Positions 1-8,775 are shown, numbered from the stretch's first letter. The stretch is 48,272 bases of DNA from Alphaproteobacteria bacterium UBA830 (GCA_905181725.1 CAJIYX010000045.1:1-48272); one strand, 5' to 3'. Numbers and translations: made by a program. The notes: generated by a model from the sequence alone, not told the origin.

Positions 1-582
1 GTGCGCGCATCGGCTCTGCGGATCGTCGAGAACTTTCTCGACATGTCCCACTTCCCCTACGTCCACACCGGTGTTCTGGGCGAAGAGCCGATTACCGAAG
101 TGACCGATTACAAATCCGAAATCCGCCAGCCTGATGACGAGATCTGGGCGACGGATTGCAACTTCTTCCAGCCGCAGGCCGCGATGTCGGCCGATGACGG
201 ACAGATCAGCGAATACATGTACCGTGTCACCTCCCCTTTCGTGACCGTCCTGTACAAGACCTGTCCGGTGGTTGACGGCGCATGGGATCTGGTGGGGATC
301 TTCGTGCAGCCGCGCGAAGAAGGCGTGTGCGACGTTCACACCTTCATGCTCGTCTTCGACGACACCTCTACCTATGCCGACCTCTTACACTTTCAGCAGA
401 AGATTTTTCTTCAGGACCGCAGCATTCTCGAGAATCAGCAGCCCACGGGTCTACCATTGTCCCCCAAGGACGAGGCCGCGATCCGCGCCGATGGATCGTC
501 GATGCTGTATCGCCGCTGGTTGCGCCAGAAAGGCCTGACCTTCGGCACCTATCAGAGCGACGGGGCAGCGCGGGCCGCATGA
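1..582 (+). CDS. Rieske-type aromatic ring-hydroxylating oxygenase, C-terminal part (5' cut by window edge)
   Basis: This is the catalytic C-terminal half of a Rieske non-heme iron oxygenase; the N-terminal [2Fe-2S] domain lies outside the window. Residues 11-22 (NFLDMSHFPYVH) carry the His-x4-His pair and neighbouring acidic residue that bind the mononuclear iron in the phthalate/vanillate-type oxygenase families. The GTG at base 1 is only the edge of the window, not a supported start. The stop TGA overlaps the ATG of the following glutathione S-transferase (ATGA), so the two are probably one transcript. The family hydroxylates or demethylates aromatic substrates using electrons from a separate reductase. 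The substrate cannot be read from this fragment. Confidence 0.85.
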   Translation: MRASALRIVENFLDMSHFPYVHTGVLGEEPITEVTDYKSEIRQPDDEIWATDCNFFQPQAAMSADDGQISEYMYRVTSPFVTVLYKTCPVVDGAWDLVGIFVQPREEGVCDVHTFMLVFDDTSTYADLLHFQQKIFLQDRSILENQQPTGLPLSPKDEAAIRADGSSMLYRRWLRQKGLTFGTYQSDGAARAA

Positions 583-1202
583 TACAGCTCTACGACTACA
601 TCCTGTCCGGGAGCTGCTACAAGGTGCGGCTGTTCTTGTCGATGATCGGCCAAGAATTTGAGCCGATCCCCGTGGATTATTATCCCGGCGGCGAACACAA
701 GACGCCCGAATTCCTCGAGATCAATCCGCTCGGGCAAATTCCGGTGCTGCGCGACCGCAGCCTCACATTGCACGATTCCCAGGCAATGCTGGTCTACCTG
801 GCCGGCAAATACGACGGCGCGCGGACATGGTATCCGGAAGATGCCGAAACCCAGGGCCAGATCGCGATGTGGCTGTCATTCGCCGGCGGAGAGATCATGA
901 ATTCGTCTGCGGCACGCCTCCACGATATGTTGTTTTACGATTTTGATATCGACAAAGTGCGGACAGCGGCACGAGCTGCTTTCCGGGTCCTCGACGATCA
1001 TCTGACAGACCGGGAAATCGACGGCGCGGACTGGATCGTCGGCAACACACCGACCATCGCCGACATTGCCTGTTTTCCCTACGTCGCGCTGAGTGGCGAT
1101 GGGGGCATTCCTCTCGACGATTACAACGCCATCCGGCGCTGGATCGCGCGGATCAAAAAAATCCCGGGCTTTGTGCTCATGCCCGGCATTCACGCTAACT
1201 AG
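579..1202 (+). CDS. Glutathione S-transferase family protein
   Basis: A 207-residue protein of normal GST length. The N-terminal thioredoxin-fold half has the SGSCYKVRL segment (close to the SGNCYKVRL seen in many proteobacterial GSTs) at residues 10-18, and a cis-proline glutathione-site segment (NPLGQIPVL) near residue 53. The C-terminal helical domain has the usual 'WIVGNTPTIADI' N-capping segment near residue 150. The start at 579 overlaps the upstream oxygenase stop by four bases. GSTs beside ring-hydroxylating oxygenases often handle reactive or ether-linked aromatic intermediates; that role is inferred from context. Its stop overlaps the stop of the convergent molybdenum hydroxylase gene by four bases. 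Confidence 0.88.
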   Translation: MIQLYDYILSGSCYKVRLFLSMIGQEFEPIPVDYYPGGEHKTPEFLEINPLGQIPVLRDRSLTLHDSQAMLVYLAGKYDGARTWYPEDAETQGQIAMWLSFAGGEIMNSSAARLHDMLFYDFDIDKVRTAARAAFRVLDDHLTDREIDGADWIVGNTPTIADIACFPYVALSGDGGIPLDDYNAIRRWIARIKKIPGFVLMPGIHAN

Positions 1203-3538
1203 GCCGAAGACCCGCCACCTTTTATGGCCCGCCAGATTTTTGCGGGCGTCGCCGGCATATCGATATCGCGGACACCGTATTCGCGCAGGGCATCGCACAC
1301 TGCATTAATGAACGCCGCTGTTGCCGATACCGTGGCCCCTTCGCCCCCGCCTTTGACGCCGAGCGGGTTGTTCGCCGTCGGTACCTCATGCAGGCCTGTT
1401 TTGAAGTCAGGCACCTCGTCGGCCCGCAGCAATCCGTAATCCATGAACGAACCGGTGATCAACTGACCGGTGTCAGGGTCGTAATACCCATTTTCGATCA
1501 TTGCCTGGCCGACCCCCTGCACGATTGAGCCATGGGCCTGCCCCATGAGGATCATCGGATTGATCGCCCGCCCCGGATCATCCACGGTGGCATGGGCGAT
1601 CAGGACGAGTGCGCCGGTGGCGGGGTCTATTTCGACCTCAGACACTGCCGCTCCATTCGGATAGGCCGCCGATCGCCCGCGAAAAAGCGAATCCGCCGTG
1701 ATGTTCTGGCCCTTTGCGTGTGCCGCAACGTCAAACAAACCAACGGCTCTATCGGTTCCCGTTACGCGGTATACGCCCGCCGTAAAGGTTATGTCCTCGG
1801 CCGCCGCCTCCAGCAGTTCAACGGCGATTTCACGGCCTTTTTCGATCACCTTTTCGGACGCCTCACGCATCACGATTCCGCCGAGCCGCATTGACCGGTC
1901 GGAATGCGATCCGCCGCCGATTCCGACCACGTCGGAATCTCCCGTCACGATCCGCACAGCCTCATACGGCACGCCGAGGATTTCGGATACGAGCTGCGGG
2001 AAGACCGTCTCATGCCCCTGCCCGCTCGATTGTGTCCCAATCGGCACCTCGACTGTCCCATCGCCCCTCACCGTAACGGCAGCAAACTCCACGGGTGCAC
2101 CGACCGGGGCCTGAATATACGACGCATACCCGATACCCCGCAATTTTCCACATGCAGCGGAAGCGGCGCGGCGGACATCGAACCCGTTCCAGGCGCCCAG
2201 ATCCAGCGCCTTATCAAGACAAGCTTCGAATTCGCCGCAGTCATAGGTCGTCTGCATGGGATTGGTGGTGGGAAAGGCGTCTGCGGCGATCATGTTCCGG
2301 CGGCGCAGGTCGATCCGGTCGATGTCCAGTTTGTCGGCTGCCATGTCGATCAGGCGCTCAATCACATGCATCGCTTCAGGCCGTCCAGCGCCGCGATAGG
2401 GGCCAGTCGGCACCGTATTCGTCAGCACCCCACGGATACGCGCATAGCCCGCGCCCAGGCGGTAAACCGAAGGCAATAGCCTTGGACCGTTGGATAACGG
2501 CACGAATGACACCGTATGCGCCCCGAGATTTCCGACAAGGTCCGCCCGCAACGCCAGAAAGTTCCCATCTTCATCAAGCGCCAGCGCCGCGTCGGTATAG
2601 AGATCCCGCGCCTGGTAATCTGTTAGGAAGGCTTCAGACCTGTCGCCGCACCATTTGACGGGGCGACCGATGCGCCGGGCCGCCCAGCACACCATCACGA
2701 ACTCGGGATACATCATGTTGCGCGGTCCGAACCCGCCGCCGACATCCTTCGACGTCACCCGTACCTTATCGGGTGCGAGACCGAACATTTCGCCAAGGAT
2801 CATTTTGTGCCGGTGCACCCCCTGCCCACCCGCATGAAGCGTTAGTTTTCCGGCATCCGGGTCCCACGCGCCGATGGCCGCACGGGGTTCCATCTGACAG
2901 TTGATAACGCGGTTGTTGAAGAACCGCGCTTCAACTACGTGGAGAGCTTGCGCGAATGCCGCATCGGTCGCCGCCGCATCACCCATCTCCGCGTCCAGCG
3001 CCACATTATCCAGGCAGTCTTCCCAGATATTCGGTGCACCGGCTTCCAATGCCGCTAGCGCGTTGGTCACAACTGGCAACGCATTGTAGGAAACGGTGAC
3101 GAGATCCGCCGCGTCGCGTGCCACCGCCGCCGTTTCACCTATCACGACGGCAACTATCTCTCCCGAGTGGCGGACGCGATCCCGAACGATGGATGGCTGC
3201 GCCCGGTCGAACGGTGCCGATCCATCGCGATTGACGAAGGCGGGGTTCTGCCAGTCTTCGGTGCCGGCGGGGTTCGCCACATGACAGAGATCGCCTATTC
3301 CGTCCGCGACATAATCCGCCCCAGTCAGCACTGCAATGATCTCCGGCATCGCCATGGCAGCGGACGTATCGACTGCCCGGATATCGGCATGCGCATACGT
3401 CGTACGCACCATCACCGCGTGAAGCTGACCCTGGAGGTTCAGATCATCGGAAAATTCCCCACGCCCCTGCAATAGCCGCGGATCTTCCCGCCGGAGAACG
3501 GGGGCGCCGACGCCCGTCGCGGAAAGCTCAGAACGCAT
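1199..3538 (-). CDS. Xanthine dehydrogenase/CO dehydrogenase-family molybdopterin-binding (large) subunit
   Basis: A 779-residue aerobic-type molybdenum hydroxylase large subunit, normal length for CoxL-like proteins. The N-terminus (LRREDPRLLQGRGEFSDDL) is typical of the family. A VGGGFGPRN segment near residue 270 and a GPYRGAGRPE segment near residue 375 line the molybdopterin site. The C-terminus has KGGGEGA with the catalytic glutamate. The true CO dehydrogenase signature (AYRCSFR) is absent, so this is a form II-type enzyme of unknown substrate rather than a CO dehydrogenase. The partner FAD and [2Fe-2S] subunits are not adjacent: upstream lies DUF427 and downstream is the GST. It therefore borrows partners from elsewhere or the operon has been split. 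Confidence 0.88.
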   Translation of the reverse strand: MRSELSATGVGAPVLRREDPRLLQGRGEFSDDLNLQGQLHAVMVRTTYAHADIRAVDTSAAMAMPEIIAVLTGADYVADGIGDLCHVANPAGTEDWQNPAFVNRDGSAPFDRAQPSIVRDRVRHSGEIVAVVIGETAAVARDAADLVTVSYNALPVVTNALAALEAGAPNIWEDCLDNVALDAEMGDAAATDAAFAQALHVVEARFFNNRVINCQMEPRAAIGAWDPDAGKLTLHAGGQGVHRHKMILGEMFGLAPDKVRVTSKDVGGGFGPRNMMYPEFVMVCWAARRIGRPVKWCGDRSEAFLTDYQARDLYTDAALALDEDGNFLALRADLVGNLGAHTVSFVPLSNGPRLLPSVYRLGAGYARIRGVLTNTVPTGPYRGAGRPEAMHVIERLIDMAADKLDIDRIDLRRRNMIAADAFPTTNPMQTTYDCGEFEACLDKALDLGAWNGFDVRRAASAACGKLRGIGYASYIQAPVGAPVEFAAVTVRGDGTVEVPIGTQSSGQGHETVFPQLVSEILGVPYEAVRIVTGDSDVVGIGGGSHSDRSMRLGGIVMREASEKVIEKGREIAVELLEAAAEDITFTAGVYRVTGTDRAVGLFDVAAHAKGQNITADSLFRGRSAAYPNGAAVSEVEIDPATGALVLIAHATVDDPGRAINPMILMGQAHGSIVQGVGQAMIENGYYDPDTGQLITGSFMDYGLLRADEVPDFKTGLHEVPTANNPLGVKGGGEGATVSATAAFINAVCDALREYGVRDIDMPATPAKIWRAIKGGGSSA

Positions 3539-3707
3539 CGGTCAAAGTCATGTGTGGGAACGATTTTAACAGTAACGCCATGTTTCCGATCCTGCCGATT
3601 GGTTCTATCTTGTTCATCTCATCATAGGTCTTTGCGATCACGCGCTCTAGCCTTCAGCAGCAGAGCTTGCCCGAAGCGGAGACAAGGACAGAGACAGGAG
3701 TAGAGCC

Positions 3708-4511
3708 ATGTCAAACCCGACCCCCGGCTATCTGAAGAACCCGGATCATCATATCCATTTCGAGGCGTCACCGCGCCGTGTGCGCGTAAAATTCGGCGGG
3801 GAGTGGATCGCGGATTCGACGGACATGGTGCTGATGTATGAGGTGAACCACCTGCCAATCTATTACTTCCCGGTGAAGGACGTCCGGCTCGATATTTTGC
3901 ATCCGACCGATCACACCAGTCATTGTCAGTACAAAGGGGACGCCTCCTACTGGACAATCGAGGCCGGCGGACAGACATCCGAAAATGCCGTCTGGGCCTA
4001 TCAGACGCCGTTCGATGAAATGACGGCGATCAACCTGCAGGATTACTGTGCGTTTTACTGGGACCGCGTCGACCAATGGTTTGAAGAGGATGAGGAAATC
4101 TTTGTCCACCCGCGCGAACCTCACAAACGGATCGATACAATCCCATCGTCACGATCGGTGAAGGTCATGCTCGGCGGAGAAGCCGTCGCCGAAACCACGC
4201 GCGCCCACTTCCTGTTCGAAACCGGTTTGCCGACGCGCTACTACATCCCGGCAGAAGACGTTCGCATGGACCTGCTGTCACGATCAGACACACAAACCCG
4301 CTGTCCCTATAAGGGAGTATCTTCATACTGGACCGCAAACGTCGGTGGGCAGAAATTCGAAGATATCGTCTGGTCCTATCCGGATCCCGTTCCGGAATGC
4401 CCAAAGCTCAAAGGCCTCCTCTGTTTCTTTAACGAGCAGGCTGATGCGATCTTTATCGACGGCAAAGAAATCGCGAAACCCGTGACTAAATGGACGAAGG
4501 ATTACCGTTAG
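3708..4511 (+). CDS. Tandem DUF427 domain protein
   Basis: A 267-residue cytoplasmic protein made of two copies of the DUF427 fold. Copy one (about residues 20-110) and copy two (about 145-240) share the pattern 'V-GGE-VAD/E-T...YY-P-EDVR-D-L...T-C-YKG-SYW...VW-YP'. Compare YKGDASYW near residue 87 with YKGVSSYW near residue 205. AGGAG lies eight bases upstream of the ATG. The biochemical function of DUF427 is not established. The gene stands alone on the plus strand, and its stop overlaps a small minus-strand ORF by four bases. Confidence 0.85.
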   Translation: MSNPTPGYLKNPDHHIHFEASPRRVRVKFGGEWIADSTDMVLMYEVNHLPIYYFPVKDVRLDILHPTDHTSHCQYKGDASYWTIEAGGQTSENAVWAYQTPFDEMTAINLQDYCAFYWDRVDQWFEEDEEIFVHPREPHKRIDTIPSSRSVKVMLGGEAVAETTRAHFLFETGLPTRYYIPAEDVRMDLLSRSDTQTRCPYKGVSSYWTANVGGQKFEDIVWSYPDPVPECPKLKGLLCFFNEQADAIFIDGKEIAKPVTKWTKDYR

Positions 4512-4627
4512 ATATCCATCAACGCGTGAACCGTCTTCTGGGGTTTGCTCCAATAGGCGTCGGTATGCCGACCGGCGAAGTCACCGGCGCGATACGCGTA
4601 GAGGGCTGCCTGACGGAGATCTGTCAT
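4508..4627 (-). CDS. Small 39-residue ORF translationally coupled to the CoA-ester lyase gene
   Basis: Reading the minus strand from 4627, an ATG overlaps the lyase stop codon (ATGA) and opens 39 sense codons ending in TAA. The product begins MTDLRQAALYAYRAGDFAGR, is hydrophilic and mildly basic, and has no signal peptide or membrane segment. The ATGA coupling and a stop placed exactly against the convergent DUF427 stop argue for a real gene rather than a chance ORF. I do not recognise the family. It could equally be the surviving head of a longer gene cut by rearrangement. Confidence 0.5.
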   Translation of the reverse strand: MTDLRQAALYAYRAGDFAGRHTDAYWSKPQKTVHALMDI

Positions 4628-5484
4628 CCCGTCTGTTCAAGATGATCCGCGATCGCAAGAACCCGCAGCATCGACCGGACCACCGGGCGTTCGATCAATT
4701 CACCATCGACGACGACGAGCCCTGTAGTATCTTTCTCGAATTCGGCCAGAATTCGGCGCGCGCGGTCGACAAGCTTCGCCGATGGCGAAAACACCTCGTT
4801 GATAACCGCTATCTGTTTGGGATGGATAGCTGCCTTGCCAGTAAAGCCCAGCTCATCCGACCTCTCCGCCTCGTTCTTCAATCCGTCCTGGTCATCAAGA
4901 TTTAGCCACGGAACATCCAGCAGATCGAGATCATAACGTGCTGCGGCATGAACCACGCGTGAGCGCGCATAGAGCAGCGTGTCCCAGGTTTTTGCGGCCC
5001 GCAGATCCGCCGACATATCCACCGCCCCAAACAACAGGGAATCAATACGACCGGAGGCGCTGGCGATATCCATCACGTTCGCAAGACCGTCTGTGGATTC
5101 GATGATGACGTGAAACCGGATATGGGCGCAGCTCCCCTGCAACAGCTCGTCATAGAGTTTGATTTCTTCGGCCGAGCCGGGCTTGGCGAGCATCAGCGCC
5201 TTCGGTGGTGCTGCGCATTCCCTCAACGCCAGAATGTCCTTCAGCCCATCGGGCGTCGACAACGGATTGATCCGGACCATCGTTTCGATATGCGGATGGG
5301 TATCTTCTGCAAACACCGGCAAGGTCAGCTCGCGCGCCTCCTGCTTGCGCGGCAGGGGAACGGCGTCTTCGATATCGACGCAGACGATGTCCGCCCCGCT
5401 GTCGAGGGCTTTTGCGAAACGGTCAGGTCGCAGGCCAGGCACGAAGAGCAGGCTGCGGCGGGGGCGGATTTGTGTATCTGTCAT
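4624..5484 (-). CDS. HpcH/HpaI aldolase/citrate lyase-family CoA-ester lyase (CitE-like)
   Basis: A 286-residue CitE/malyl-CoA lyase-type TIM barrel. Recognisable elements are RRSLLFVPG at the N-terminus (CoA-side arginine), DIEDAVP near residue 38 (metal-binding acidic residues), VRINPL near residue 70, LLFGAVDMSADL near residue 155 and GKAAIHPKQI near residue 215. The family cleaves or forms (S)-malyl-CoA, citramalyl-CoA or related 3-hydroxyacyl-CoA esters with Mg2+. The ATG at 5484 is preferred because AGGAG sits six bases upstream; the ATG at 5490 would abut it. It lies 21 bases downstream of the broken MFS gene in an SMP-30/MFS/lyase operon, suggesting use of a sugar- or organic-acid-like substrate. 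Confidence 0.85.
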   Translation of the reverse strand: MTDTQIRPRRSLLFVPGLRPDRFAKALDSGADIVCVDIEDAVPLPRKQEARELTLPVFAEDTHPHIETMVRINPLSTPDGLKDILALRECAAPPKALMLAKPGSAEEIKLYDELLQGSCAHIRFHVIIESTDGLANVMDIASASGRIDSLLFGAVDMSADLRAAKTWDTLLYARSRVVHAAARYDLDLLDVPWLNLDDQDGLKNEAERSDELGFTGKAAIHPKQIAVINEVFSPSAKLVDRARRILAEFEKDTTGLVVVDGELIERPVVRSMLRVLAIADHLEQTG

Positions 5485-5505
5485 GATCATCTCCTGACGC
5501 TTTCG

Positions 5506-6711
5506 CTACACCAATCCTGCCCGCCGGTCCAGACGGCGCAGCATCGGCGCCGTCGAAAACCCCAGCGCACAGGCGATGACGGTCAGCCAGGCGCCGGACT
5601 GCCAGTCGCCTGTCGCGGCGACCAATGCGGCCATTGTCGGCGGACCGATAAACTGGCCGATACTGATGACCTCGATAACAAGCCCCATTGTCGTCCCGTA
5701 AAGTGCTGGTGAAGGTGCATGTACCTGCGCCCGCGCCAGCACGATCGGCGGGATCAATCCGCCACAGAATGGCAGGGCGAGAGCCAGCGCGTAGCGAAGC
5801 TCGAACGAAATGCCTTCTTGATATAGTCCCGCCGCACAGACCGCCATGCCGGCATGCGCAATGGCAATGCCGATCCAGGCGGGCACGTTGCGCTTCAACA
5901 ACCAACTGCCGGCGAGGCACCCGGGCGCGTTCATAAATATCGCGATGCCGATGAGCACCGATGCCGTGCCGGCCGACATGCCTTCGCGTTCAATCAAAAA
6001 CGTGGGCAGGAAAGCCATCGAAGACAGGTAGACCAGCGAATATGACCCCATCGCGATGGCGACAACCCATGGCCCGGCACTGGAAACCGTGCGCCAGACA
6101 TCCCGCAGGCCGACAGGACTGTCGTTCCGGATAGGCTGGAACCTCTCTCCCTGCAGCGCCGACAACAGCGCCACAAGCGCGATCGCCGCAAGCATCCCGT
6201 TGATGATCCAGAGCCCCCGCCAGCTCCCGGTCGCAGAGATCAGAACCGGCGACAATGCCACCATCGACGCCATACCGAACGGCATGTAGAATGACTAGAC
6301 CCCAAACGCCATGGCACGATGCCGGTCCGCGACCTCGCGCGTAATCAGGGCAGGTCCGGTGGAAATCACGGCGATGTATCCGAGACCTTCAACAATACGG
6401 CTCGGTATCAGGCTCGCGCTGTCGGGGGCGGCGGCCGCCGCAAAACTACCGACCGCAACGAGCGCAATACCCCATAGCAGGATACGGTGGTGGCCGAAGC
6501 GGTCGCCGGTCATCCCGGCAGCCACACTGCAGATCGCGCCAATCATAACGAAGGTCGAGATAATCCACCCCGCCGTGACCAGACTTATATCCAGATCGGC
6601 CCGGATATCAGGCAGCGCCCCTGGTAGTTTGCCGAGCTGCGCCGCACCCACCGATCCCGCGAACAAGATCAGAAAAATGATACCCCAGCGGGTGGAAGGG
6701 GCCTGGTCCAA
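5506..6711 (-). pseudogene. MFS transporter (CynX/MFS_1-like) interrupted by an in-frame amber codon
   Basis: The reading frame from 6711 to 5506 encodes about 401 residues, a normal length for a 12-helix major facilitator. It is interrupted by one TAG at 6295-6297. The flanking sequence (AFGV-stop-SFYMPFGMA) fits the family pattern with tryptophan at the stop, so TGG to TAG is the simplest lesion. No frameshift is present. The first piece (138 residues) holds about four helices and the DRFGHHR loop between helices 2 and 3. The second (259 residues from ATG 6285, nine bases past the stop) holds the rest. Reinitiation could yield a split protein, but loss of function is more likely. It sits 18 bases downstream of SMP-30 and upstream of the lyase, so it probably imported the pathway substrate. 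Confidence 0.8.
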
Positions 6712-6729
6712 AAGACGCTCGTGGCGCCC

Positions 6730-7608
6730 TTACGCGCCAAACACCGGTTCGGGGAGACCTTTGACGTCCGTGTCCACCGCAAATAACGAGCCCGCATCGG
6801 GTTCACGTTCGAAATCCGCCGGTTCGAATTTCGACGATGCGGTGGTCACATACAGCGTGCTCAGATCGGGGCCGCCGAACGCCGGGCAGGATGTCAGCGA
6901 TACGGGAAAAGCGATTTGGCGTTCCACCCGGCCATCTGGGTCGTACCTTTTAACCTTGCCGCCCCGCATATGCGCGACCCAGACAAAGCCGTCGGCATCG
7001 ACTGTCGCGCCGTCGGGAACGCCATCGCCCTCGGCGATTTCCAGGAACACCCGACGATTTGCGATTGCGCCAGAGGCAGCATCAAAATCATATGCCCACA
7101 TGGTGCGTTTACGTGAATCGGCGAAATACATCACTGTGTTATCCGGGCTCCAACACAACGCGTTCGAGATGGTCACGGGGCCCTCCATCCTGTGGACCGA
7201 ATGGTCGTGATCAAACCGATACAGCGATGCGACCTCGGCATAGCCCGGATCGTCCATGCTGCCGCACCAGAACCGGCCCTGCCGGTCAACTTTGCCGTCA
7301 TTCATGCGCACCGCATTCATCCGGCCATCGCCTTCCGGGTCAGCCAGATCTTCGCACGAATTATCTTCTAGCCCGATATAGGCGATGCCCATCCGGGTTC
7401 CGGCGATCAGCCGCCCCTCTCCGGCAAGACCGATCGAACCGATCTCGGTCTGAACACGCCAGTTCCTGACGTCGCCGCTCGCCGGGTCAAGCCGGTAGAT
7501 CATGGGATTCCGGATGTCCACCCAATACAGGGCCTGCTCTGCGACCGACCAGATCGGCGATTCACCCAGAATGCAGGATTGTTTCACAGCAATATAAGGT
7601 TCGGACAT
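6730..7608 (-). CDS. SMP-30/gluconolactonase/LRE-family protein
   Basis: A 292-residue six-bladed beta-propeller lactonase. Family elements are LGESPIWSVAEQALYWVDI near residue 15 (metal-binding Glu), MNDGKVDRQGRFWCGSM near residue 105, ISNALCWSPD near residue 145 (metal-binding Asn) and the DADGFVWVA segment near residue 195 followed by the family's distal strand. Such enzymes hydrolyse sugar lactones or other lactones with a divalent metal. The ATG at 7608 is chosen because MSEPYIAVKQ matches family N-termini and GGAG lies eight bases upstream; a longer start at 7662 would add 18 unconserved residues. It heads the operon with the broken transporter and CoA-ester lyase. Confidence 0.87.
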   Translation of the reverse strand: MSEPYIAVKQSCILGESPIWSVAEQALYWVDIRNPMIYRLDPASGDVRNWRVQTEIGSIGLAGEGRLIAGTRMGIAYIGLEDNSCEDLADPEGDGRMNAVRMNDGKVDRQGRFWCGSMDDPGYAEVASLYRFDHDHSVHRMEGPVTISNALCWSPDNTVMYFADSRKRTMWAYDFDAASGAIANRRVFLEIAEGDGVPDGATVDADGFVWVAHMRGGKVKRYDPDGRVERQIAFPVSLTSCPAFGGPDLSTLYVTTASSKFEPADFEREPDAGSLFAVDTDVKGLPEPVFGA

Positions 7609-7701
7609 ATTCAAACTCCGCAGGTTGGCCGGCACCCGGCTCGTTGGCGAAGTTAGTAGCATAACCGCAGCGTTCTTGCCTCCCCTGCAAATACCGGCAG
7701 G

Positions 7702-8235
7702 TCAGGTCCGTTTCGGCATTTTTTCCTTGAGCCTGAAGACATATCCGATGATCTCGGCGACCGCCTTGAAATGCTCCGGCGGAATCTTCTGGTCCACCTC
7801 GACACCGGCAGGCAGCGCGCGGGCGATCGGCGGGTTCTCGATAATCGGGATACCATGCTCCTCGGCAATTTCCCTGATGATGCTGAGATTGGCCTCATAG
7901 GATCTTTGGGCCTCCCGCATGTCCATCATCTCGATGAGCGCATTGACGTTCGGAACCGCGACATAGCCATTCTCATCAGCGGCCGGATGTTGCGGATCGA
8001 ATTTTTTCTCGAAAGCGCCTTTATCGAGCAGGGTCTAGTCAACCTTGACGCGGTGGCCATCAATCGACCGGTCGAGCACGTTCTTGAAGGATACCTGCTT
8101 GCGCCGGTACGGCTCATCTCCAGGTCCATCGAGCAAGGAATCCGCATTGGGGATATTTTCAGAGATCACCCGCAGCCGTGTGCCCCGCACACGCATGCCG
8201 GCAGTCGAGATCTTGATGAAATTAATCAGATCCAT
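7702..8235 (-). pseudogene. flgC::flhB chimera: flagellar rod protein head fused in frame to the export-apparatus tail, with amber codon
   Basis: From ATG 8235 the frame reads FlgC: MDLINFIKISTAGMRVRGTR, then 'RRKQVSFKNVLDR', then an in-frame TAG at 8035-8037. It resumes with the FlgC core ([35 protein letters not shown]). At about 7875, without a frame change, it becomes the FlhB C-terminus ([37 protein letters not shown]). In alphaproteobacteria the usual order is flgB-flgC-fliE-fliQ-fliR-flhB. A single deletion from late flgC to late flhB would remove fliE, fliQ, fliR and nearly all of flhB and create exactly this joint. GGAG precedes the start and flgB lies upstream. No working rod or export protein can come from it. 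Confidence 0.85.
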
Positions 8236-8280
8236 ATAAGTTCACTCCGAGTCCAAGTTTTGTCATTCATCGGCCTATCT

Positions 8281-8682
8281 TCACGGACGCCAGAGGGCGA
8301 GTTTGATCATCGAAAGCTGTTTCGTATAAATGTTGCTGGCCAGCCGGTGGTTCGCCTGGGTTTCGGAAACCTTGGTCAGCTGTTCTACAAGAATGACCGA
8401 GTTACCCGCCGGCGCCATGTCATACGTGCCTTTTTTGCTGCCGTTGCGATACTTCGAATTCTTATGCGTCGCTTCGATATGCATCGAGCTGGTTTTCTGT
8501 AACGTGGAACGCTTCAACTGCGGTCGAAGCATCTCCTGAAATTTCAGCTGTTTTAGATCTTTCGGCCCATAGCCCGGTGTATCCGAGTTGGCGATATTCT
8601 GCGACAGCACCTGTTGGCGCTTGGACAGCCAGTCCATGCGCTTCGTCGCCATCTGAAACAGTTTTAGATTGGTAAGATCCAT
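8281..8682 (-). CDS. flgB: Flagellar basal-body rod protein FlgB (orphaned)
   Basis: A 133-residue FlgB, close to usual length. The N-terminal helix MDLTNLKLFQMATKRMDWL and the rod-family motif QNIANSDTPGY near residue 33 are present, and the C-terminal coiled segment (NHRLASNIYTKQLSMIKLAL) is complete. FlgB forms the most proximal part of the flagellar rod and is exported through the flagellar secretion system. The ATG at 8682 matches family N-termini and has GAGAGA upstream; 8703 would add seven unconserved residues. The frame is intact, but its downstream partners flgC, fliE, fliQ, fliR and flhB are destroyed, so it has no obvious use. It may be at an early stage of decay. Confidence 0.85.
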   Translation of the reverse strand: MDLTNLKLFQMATKRMDWLSKRQQVLSQNIANSDTPGYGPKDLKQLKFQEMLRPQLKRSTLQKTSSMHIEATHKNSKYRNGSKKGTYDMAPAGNSVILVEQLTKVSETQANHRLASNIYTKQLSMIKLALWRP

Positions 8683-8760
8683 CGTCTCTCGCCGGTTCCC
8701 CATATCTGCCGCAAAGAGTAGATAAAACTTTACGGGAATTTGCAGTTTCCCAAGCTTGTG

Positions 8761-8775
8761 TTAATAAACTGTAAA
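8761..8775. promoter_or_regulatory. Candidate CtrA box in the flgB/csrA divergent promoter
   Basis: The sequence reads TTAA, seven bases, TAAA (TTTA-N7-TTAA on the other strand). This is one mismatch from the CtrA recognition pattern TTAA-N7-TTAA. It lies between the divergent flgB (starting 8682) and csrA (starting 8836), where a class II flagellar promoter would be expected. The local sequence is AT-rich, so a chance match is possible. Confidence 0.35.

Noticed and set aside
7702..7929. A separate small gene starting at 7929
   Set aside because: Its first residues are the end of FlgC and the rest is the end of FlhB; it is the tail of the chimeric frame beginning at 8235.
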